From assembly GCA_023450745.1 (NCBI GenBank), contig JAEXGR010000072.1, positions 1 through 9,467 on the forward strand: a DNA stretch of 9,467 nucleotides. The letters run 5' to 3'. Of this stretch, positions 6,172 through 9,467 are shown one piece after another (the stretch's first letter is position 1; each line of letters begins with the position of its first letter). The notes below the pieces were generated by a model. That model was not told the origin of the DNA. It saw only the letters and a list, made by a program, of their open reading frames with translations, and made no database searches. Both the position numbers and the translations under genes were made by a program. The DNA is from Synergistota bacterium. GTDB lineage: Bacteria > Synergistota > Synergistia > Synergistales > Synergistaceae.

Positions 6172-7125
6172 ATGGTAAACGGTTCTGTTACGCCCGAAGA
6201 AGAAAAGTCGGTCAAGGCGCTTGGGTTTCTGAGAAATAAAGGGACGAATAATTTCTCCGGAAGAGTTATTACGGTAAACGGCAAGATCACCGCCGATCAG
6301 ATGGTCTGCCTGTCGGAGGCGGCAAAGCGCTATGGAAACGGCGTTATCACGATGACGACGCGCCTTACCATCGAGTGTCAGGGGATACCCTTTGACAAGA
6401 TAGAGGACTTCCGCGCCTATATCGCTAAGGAAGGGCTTGCGACCGGAGGGACCGGTTCTAAGGTGCGCCCTGTCGTATCCTGCAAGGGCACGACATGCCA
6501 GTACGGTCTTATCGATGCGTTCGCGCTGTCGGAGGAGATCCACAAAAGATTTTACGAGGGTTACAGAGAGGTGCGCCTGCCGCACAAGTTTAAGATCGCC
6601 GTCGGCGGCTGTCCCAACAACTGCGTTAAACCCGACCTCAACGACGTCGGCATTATAGGCCAGATGATCCCCAATTTTGACGCGGAGAGCTGTAATGGTT
6701 GCAAGAAATGCGCCGTTGAAAAAGCCTGCCCGACCGGCGCGGCTAAGATGAAGGACGGCTTGCTTGAGATAGACGCAGAGAAGTGCAACAACTGTGGCCG
6801 CTGTATCGGTAAGTGCAGCTTTGACGCGATAGAGGACGGCACCAATGGCTATAAAGTATATATCGGCGGCCGGTGGGGGAAATCCACCGCTATCGGCAGG
6901 CCGCTTGCCAAAGTATTTACCGACAAGGACGAAGCGCTGAAGGCGATAGAGCGGGCGCTGCTCCTTTTCCGTGAGCAGGGGAAGACCGGCGAGCGCTTCT
7001 CTTCCACGATCTCACGGATTGGCTTCGGCTGTGTGGAAAAGGAACTCCTTGAGGGTGACATCCTGTCAAGAAAAGATGAAATACTGGCGGCTGGCCTTCA
7101 TGTGAGCGGCGGAGCCACCTGTTAA
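6172..7125 (+). CDS. AsrC-like siroheme/[4Fe-4S] sulfite (or nitrite) reductase
   Basis: A cytoplasmic member of the sulfite/nitrite reductase superfamily. The N-terminal ferredoxin-like half-domain (about 25-95) includes MTTRLTIECQG, whose R64 corresponds to siroheme/substrate contacts. Coupled siroheme-[4Fe-4S] ligands are C104 and C109 (CKGTTC) plus C147 and C151 (GGCPNNC). An inserted ferredoxin module has two clusters: C174, C177, C180 with C186-P, and C205, C208, C211 with C215. This order matches the anaerobic sulfite reductase subunit AsrC (about 337 residues; here 317), which reduces sulfite to sulfide by six electrons. No asrA or asrB is present here; the partner gene is the persulfide reductase just upstream. 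AGGGAGAG lies nine bases before ATG 6172. Two hairpin terminators follow. Nitrite cannot be excluded as substrate. Confidence 0.88.
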   Translation: MVNGSVTPEEEKSVKALGFLRNKGTNNFSGRVITVNGKITADQMVCLSEAAKRYGNGVITMTTRLTIECQGIPFDKIEDFRAYIAKEGLATGGTGSKVRPVVSCKGTTCQYGLIDAFALSEEIHKRFYEGYREVRLPHKFKIAVGGCPNNCVKPDLNDVGIIGQMIPNFDAESCNGCKKCAVEKACPTGAAKMKDGLLEIDAEKCNNCGRCIGKCSFDAIEDGTNGYKVYIGGRWGKSTAIGRPLAKVFTDKDEALKAIERALLLFREQGKTGERFSSTISRIGFGCVEKELLEGDILSRKDEILAAGLHVSGGATC

Positions 7126-7147
7126 AAGATAGTCCTCATCAAAAACA

Positions 7148-7191
7148 GAAAGAGCGCGGCCGATGTGACAAATTGTCCGCCGCGCTCTTTC
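7148..7191 (+). terminator. First hairpin terminator of the reductase operon
   Basis: GAAAGAGCGCGG (7148-7159) pairs perfectly over 12 bp with CCGCGCTCTTTC (7180-7191), 22 bases after the reductase stop. The loop is 20 bases. The rightward T-run is only the arm's TTT; on the minus strand a TTTTTG follows, so it may work in both directions. Confidence 0.75.
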
Positions 7192-7226
7192 AATTGGAAG
7201 GTTTGTGCCGCAAGGTAAAAAAATAA

Positions 7227-7250
7227 CCCGGCATTAAAGCCGGGATTTTT
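7227..7250. terminator. Second terminator, probably bidirectional
   Basis: CCCGGC (7227-7232) and GCCGGG (7239-7244) form a perfect 6-bp stem with a 6-base loop. Rightward it is followed by ATTTTTG. Leftward the tail is TTATTTTTTT, a stronger T-run, so it likely ends leftward transcripts from the accessory zone and also backs up the operon terminator. Confidence 0.75.
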
Positions 7251-7255
7251 GTCGG

Positions 7256-7301
7256 TGGTGGACACATCTGGAACCGAAATCGATTGCTGAGTTTAGTGTC
7301 T
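7256..7301 (-). other. tRNA-3'-end-like sequence, possible attachment-site or tRNA relic
   Basis: Read on the minus strand, TTCCAGATGTGTCCACCA (7273-7256) looks like the end of a tRNA: T-loop edge, CCAGA, a TGTGTCC acceptor strand, discriminator A and an encoded CCA, followed by a hairpin and T-run. The 5' T-stem does not pair with CCAGA, and there is no anticodon arm. AGACACT (7301-7295) could be a vestigial acceptor 5' strand, followed by a CTCAGC box. It is not an intact tRNA; it may be an att-site scar or coincidence. Confidence 0.22.
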
Positions 7302-7349
7302 ATCAGTAAAAATAGTATGACCTTGAAAAATTCTTTCATACGGAAATTC

Positions 7350-7460
7350 TTACGGTAATGCGTTTTGCAGTAATTTGTATGCATAACGCATTGTTAGCGT
7401 TAAATAGTATGTATTTTCATCGCGGTGTGCGCGTGCATAAAGTTCTACGGCATATTTATC
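7350..7460 (-). pseudogene. Remnant of a RelE/ParE-family toxin
   Basis: An open stretch on the minus strand reads DKYAVELYARAHRDENTYYL and ends at TAA 7352-7350 after 36 residues. The first 14 residues match the usual start of ParE-type toxins (KYxVxLxxRAxRDLxxI). It overlaps the antitoxin stop by 3 bases, the normal antitoxin-toxin order, but has no ATG (ATT-TTA stands where a start should be), and after HRD the helix-rich body of about 90 residues is absent or scrambled. It cannot make a working toxin. Confidence 0.5.
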
Positions 7461-7701
7461 TAAAATGCTTTCTCCGCAAAGAGTCTAACGTTTCTCTTTC
7501 GTCCAAAAGCACTCCACCAGCTGCAAATTCCTTTTCTGCTTCGCTAATTGCAACATCTATTCGTGTGGCGTCTAACATTTTCTCGTATGCTTCGATGCTC
7601 ATTATAACCAGATCCCCACCATTTTTAGTTATGAAAGTTGGCTCCAGTTTTTTTGTAACACAAATCGTATATTTCATTTATATTGCTGAACTTGAAATAG
7701 G
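7456..7701 (-). pseudogene. Phd/YefM-family antitoxin broken by two frameshifts
   Basis: The longest frame (ATG 7677 to TAA 7456) gives 73 residues whose core EPTFITKNGGDLVIMSIEA is unmistakably Phd/YefM. Its first 10 residues are wrong for the family. The missing N-terminus is present in other frames: PIS (7701-7693), then FSNINEIYDLCYKK, which aligns with the usual PISDLRN.NEI..LC of this family. Removing one A from the seven-A run at about 7648-7654 joins the second part to LEPTFITKNG; one base is missing near 7691 at the first junction. No start codon remains upstream. A truncated product from ATG 7677 lacks the DNA-binding N-terminus but keeps the toxin-binding tail (LDERETLDSLRRKHF). 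It could be a real decay event or partly a homopolymer sequencing error. Confidence 0.7.
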
Positions 7702-7732
7702 CGCGCTATTGCCGGCCTCTTATTTCAAGTTC
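7688..7732. repeat. Inverted repeat across the fic stop codon
   Basis: GAACTTGAAATA (7688-7699) and TATTTCAAGTTC (7721-7732) are perfect 12-bp inverted arms with 21 bases between. Half-site cores ACTTGAAATA start 31 bases apart, exactly as in the fic promoter dyad. The fic stop TGA (7727-7725) lies in one arm; the other overlaps the decayed antitoxin N-terminus. No promoter is visible between the arms, and no T-run follows, so a simple terminator is unlikely. It may be a Fic binding site or a junction scar of the fic unit. Confidence 0.75.
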
Positions 7733-8867
7733 CCTTACGGAGTATGCTAAGGTACGCCTCATATGAAAAAGTGCGATTACGGTTCGCGTTGTTCGTCTGG
7801 ACAAGGATACCAGCCTTTGTTAGTCTCTCTATTGCGGCGGCGGTTGTGTTGAAAGTGATGCCGAGCGCTTTAGCGGTGCGGCGGATGTCTATGATCGGGT
7901 TTGCCTCCAGGTATTCGAATACCCGCTTCGCGTTCTTTGAGGCGCGTCCCATTCCTGCTACCTTCGCCGCGCTTTCGTCATGCAGTCTGGTCAGTTCGCC
8001 AATAGCCGATATTGCGTCTTCGGCGGATTCCAACAATGCTTGAAGAAAGAAGCTTATCCATTGTTCATAGTTTCCCGTGCGGCGCACCTCCGTCATGCGG
8101 TCGTAATACTCTACGCGATGTTTCTTGAAGAAATAGGAAATATAGAGCGCGTGTGTGGTCAACGCCTTTTTCTCCATCAGAAAGAGGGTGATGAGCATCC
8201 GCCCAACGCGCCCGTTACCGTCAAGGAAGGGGTGTATCGTCTCGAACTGATAGTGGACAAGCGCCGCGCGGATTAAGACATTCATACCGTCTTCAGTGTT
8301 TATGTATTTCTCAAGATCTGAGATTGCCTCAGTCATGTCCTCAGGCGACGGTGGTATATACCTTGCCTCATTCAAGCCGCAGCCTGCTCCGCCTATCCAG
8401 TTCTGCGAGTGGCGGAACTCGCCGGGGCTCTTATCCTGACCGCGCACACCCTCCATGAGCACGGCGTGCGTTTCCCGTATCAGGCGGTTGCATAGAGGAA
8501 GCTCTTTCAGCCGTTTAATGGCGAACTCCGTTGCCTTTATATAGTTTATGACGTCGGCCACGTCGCGATTCGTGTTTTGGGCAAGCTCCGGGTCGAGCAC
8601 ATCCTCGAGCGCCGTCTGCGCCCCCTCGATTTGGGAGGAGAGGAGTGCCTCCTTGCGCACGTACATGGAGACGAAAAGCCCGATGTTTGGGATGTGTGTC
8701 GCTATTCCATCCAAAGCCGCAAGCCTGGAACTCGCGGCCACAAGGAGCTCGACTATCTCGTTGCCGAGTTCAACAGGAGGTTCTGGGGGTAACGGAGAGG
8801 GGAGAAAAGACTGATAGGCTGCCTCCCCAGAAAGGTTCGTCACATATTTTCCAGCACGCGCTTTCAT
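7725..8867 (-). CDS. Class II Fic-domain protein (AMP transferase) with C-terminal winged helix
   Basis: Fic enzymes usually transfer AMP from ATP to hydroxyl groups of target proteins. The catalytic motif is complete: HPFLDGNGRVGR (212-223), with H212 as base and the anion-binding GNGR. The inhibitory helix lies N-terminal to it, S77xxxE81G82 in LLSSQIEGAQ, making this a self-inhibited class II Fic. The N-terminal region (about 1-100) is Fic_N-like, with a proline-rich lead (LPSPLPPEPP). Residues about 310-370 form a winged helix (RVFEYLEANP, then ALGITFNTTAAAIERL), so it should also bind DNA. Start ATG 8867 is chosen for AAGGAG (8880-8875) seven bases upstream; an in-frame ATG at 8915 would begin almost on the -10 box. 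At 380 residues it looks intact. It is alone among decayed genes and probably regulates itself through the flanking dyads. Target proteins are unknown. Confidence 0.92.
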   Translation of the reverse strand: MKARAGKYVTNLSGEAAYQSFLPSPLPPEPPVELGNEIVELLVAASSRLAALDGIATHIPNIGLFVSMYVRKEALLSSQIEGAQTALEDVLDPELAQNTNRDVADVINYIKATEFAIKRLKELPLCNRLIRETHAVLMEGVRGQDKSPGEFRHSQNWIGGAGCGLNEARYIPPSPEDMTEAISDLEKYINTEDGMNVLIRAALVHYQFETIHPFLDGNGRVGRMLITLFLMEKKALTTHALYISYFFKKHRVEYYDRMTEVRRTGNYEQWISFFLQALLESAEDAISAIGELTRLHDESAAKVAGMGRASKNAKRVFEYLEANPIIDIRRTAKALGITFNTTAAAIERLTKAGILVQTNNANRNRTFSYEAYLSILRKGT

Positions 8868-8885
8868 TGGTCTGCTCCTTTCTCG

Positions 8886-8934
8886 CAACTTGAAATAACA
8901 GCCCGAATTTACCATGCTTATTTTAAGTTGTCAA
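8886..8934 (-). promoter_or_regulatory. fic promoter with superimposed operator dyad
   Basis: On the minus strand a perfect TTGACA (8934-8929), a 17-base spacer and TAAATT (8911-8906) form a strong promoter, start near 8899. An inverted repeat, CAACTTGAAATAA (8886-8898) and TTATTTTAAGTTG (8918-8930), 12 of 13 bases matching, brackets the -10 box: one arm fills the -35/-10 spacer, the other lies at about +1 to +13. Binding here should block polymerase. The Fic protein's own winged helix is the natural candidate. A further partial half-site (TGAAATAAG, 8942-8950) lies just upstream. Confidence 0.7.
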
Positions 8935-8976
8935 TGTAAAATGAAATAAGGGTATGTTTGTTATCCGAGAAATAGA

Positions 8977-9057
8977 TTAAACGCAGACTTTTTCTTCTCC
9001 GGCGCTGATTACAACGTCTATTCGTGTGGTTCTTGGCATCAAATTAAATATTTCGTA
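8977..9057 (-). pseudogene. Second Phd-type antitoxin fragment
   Basis: The minus strand reads YEIFNLMPRTTRIDVVISAG and then EEKVCV before TAA 8979-8977. The stretch TRIDVVIS copies TRIDVAIS of the broken antitoxin at 7456-7701; at the DNA level ACACGAATAGA-GTTG-AAT-AGCG matches with about three changes in 25 bases. A stop codon (TAA) lies just upstream in frame and both ends of the family fold are missing, so this is a relic of a related antitoxin, in the same orientation, on the other side of fic. Confidence 0.5.
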
Positions 9058-9072
9058 ATATTAATAACGCAT

Positions 9073-9236
9073 TTAGGCGATTTTGTCTTGTTCTTTTTTA
9101 AGCAAAATATATAGTCCTTCAATATTTTCGCGAATACGCTCAAACGTTACATCTCTTATGTTATCAACTTCATCTTTGACACAATCACGGAAAAATGCTG
9201 ATAGGGTATCAATCTTCATTTTGTCGGCGGACAAAC
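9073..9236 (-). pseudogene. C-terminal remnant of an unknown gene cut by the insertion sequence
   Basis: An open frame on the minus strand enters from the insertion boundary at 9237 and ends at TAA 9075-9073. It reads LSADKMKIDTLSAFFRDCVK and continues with a helical, charged sequence (ERIRENIEGLYILLKKEQ). The first ATG is 9219, giving 48 residues, but no ribosome binding site precedes it, and the frame stays open up to the element's end, where a TGA inside the element closes it. This suggests the element inserted into a longer gene. I do not recognise the family. Confidence 0.4.
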
Positions 9237-9260
9237 GTAAGCGTCAAACCTCCAATACCT
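9237..9260 (+). repeat. Terminal inverted repeat of the IS66-type element
   Basis: GTAAGCGTC (9237-9245) and TCCAATACCT (9251-9260) mark the outer end; the element's interior lies to the right. The same pair of blocks with equal spacing occurs at 141-164. The outer 8 bases, GGACAAAC (9229-9236), should be one target-site duplication; the partner is outside the window. Confidence 0.65.
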
Positions 9261-9316
9261 ATCCATTTTCATAACCTTCCCGTACCATTCGGTCAGGTCC
9301 GGTGTCCTAGCCGCCC

Positions 9317-9467
9317 CTAGGCCGCCACTTCCGCGGCGGGCTCTTCGGCCTTACCGCCGTCACTGCCGCCTGGCTCTTTGAGCCGGCAGAAGTCGGGCAG
9401 CTCTTTGCTCCAGGGCAGCAGCGTGGGGTACTGTTCCATGGCGATGTCGGGCATGGTCTCCAGGATG
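9317..9467 (-). CDS. C-terminal end of a probable IS66 transposase (partial)
   Basis: The last 49 residues and the stop (TAG 9319-9317) are visible; the start lies beyond the right edge. The motif PTLLPWSKELPDFCRL resembles the C-terminus of IS66-family transposases of Gram-positive-type elements, which end in LPWS..LP..CR. A low-complexity tail (EPGGSDGGKAEEPAAEVAA) follows. The catalytic DDE region is not in the window. Identification rests on this short motif and on the GTAA terminus 80 bases downstream. Confidence 0.55.
   Translation of the reverse strand, partial: ILETMPDIAMEQYPTLLPWSKELPDFCRLKEPGGSDGGKAEEPAAEVAA

Larger units (their letters stand above)
9237..9467 (-). mobile_element. 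IS66-type insertion sequence, right end only
   Basis: The element's terminus at 9237 begins GTAA, as is usual for IS66 termini, and a transposase-like C-terminus stops 80 bases inside it (9317), reading outward. That geometry is what the downstream end of an IS66 element (tnpC followed by the right repeat) should show. The rest is beyond the window edge. Base composition jumps to very GC-rich at 9310-9467 relative to the AT-rich DNA at 8930-9236, in line with a junction. Confidence 0.6.

Noticed and set aside
7357..7405. Integron attC-like dyad (AATGCGTT...AACGCATT and GTTAAAT)
   Set aside because: No matching RYYYAAC partner in the right place, no cassette or integrase; more likely AT-rich coincidence within the toxin relic.
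7358..7750. 130-residue plus-strand ORF over the antitoxin and toxin relics
   Set aside because: It is an antisense reading of the Phd remnant; the FITKNG core on the minus strand shows the true direction.
8868..8915. Upstream ATG at 8915 as the fic start
   Set aside because: It would begin almost on the -10 box, ahead of the predicted transcript start, and would place the AAGGAG site inside the gene; ATG 8867 has ideal spacing.
9083..9274. 63-residue plus-strand ORF near the right end
   Set aside because: It crosses the insertion-sequence boundary and is serine-rich antisense of the minus-strand remnant.
1..9467. CRISPR array, intact tRNA or rRNA genes
   Set aside because: No regularly spaced direct repeats, no complete cloverleaf and no rRNA-like conserved sequence were seen.

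Overview
The window suggests an anaerobic bacterium with a fairly GC-rich chromosome, strong GGAGG/AAGGAG ribosome binding sites and ferredoxin-type sulfur enzymes. Synergistota or a GC-rich Firmicutes lineage would fit, but nothing here proves either. It combines a compact housekeeping operon, a LysR-controlled sulfur-redox module, and a decayed accessory zone bounded by an insertion sequence.

Left end (1-429). A gene on the minus strand starts at 27 and leaves the window; its leader holds a GGCCTC/GAGGCC hairpin. Position 141 begins a GTAAGCGTC...TCCAATACCT sequence that recurs at 9237, where it closes an apparent IS66-type element. With a well-spaced ribosome binding site and an 18-codon ORF (306-362), this suggests a truncated IS66 left end abutting the tatD promoter (TTGATA-N16-TATAAT).

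Housekeeping operon (430-3401, plus): tatD, tgt (queuine/preQ1 tRNA-guanine transglycosylase) and sua5 (threonylcarbamoyl-AMP synthase). Both junctions are 8-nt overlaps (ATGTTTGA and ATGCGTGA). Two of the three genes modify tRNA. The 64-bp gap before the convergent lysR gene shows no convincing terminator.

Sulfur-redox module (3466-7125). A CysL-like LysR regulator (minus) is divergent from a plus-strand pair: an FAD/NAD disulfide or persulfide reductase with a short C-terminal rhodanese-like domain, and an AsrC-like siroheme/[4Fe-4S] reductase. The 119-bp divergent region carries a perfect T-N11-A LysR box about 65 bp upstream of the predicted start of the reductase transcript, the classic place for activation by this family. 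The inferred job is reduction of sulfite and/or persulfide sulfur with NADH and internal electron carriers. Two hairpin terminators follow.

Accessory zone (about 7250-9236). Only one intact gene is seen: a class II Fic protein (minus) with a C-terminal winged helix. Two inverted repeats of ACTTGAAATA half-sites with identical 31-bp spacing flank it, one wrapped around its consensus promoter and one across its stop codon. Around it lie decayed toxin-antitoxin pieces: a Phd/YefM antitoxin with two frameshifts plus a ParE-like toxin stub downstream, and a second Phd fragment upstream. Next to the insertion sequence is the C-terminal remnant of an unknown gene. A tRNA-3'-end-like sequence sits at the left border.

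Right end (9237-9467): the terminal inverted repeat and the transposase C-terminus of an IS66-type element, minus strand, running off the window.
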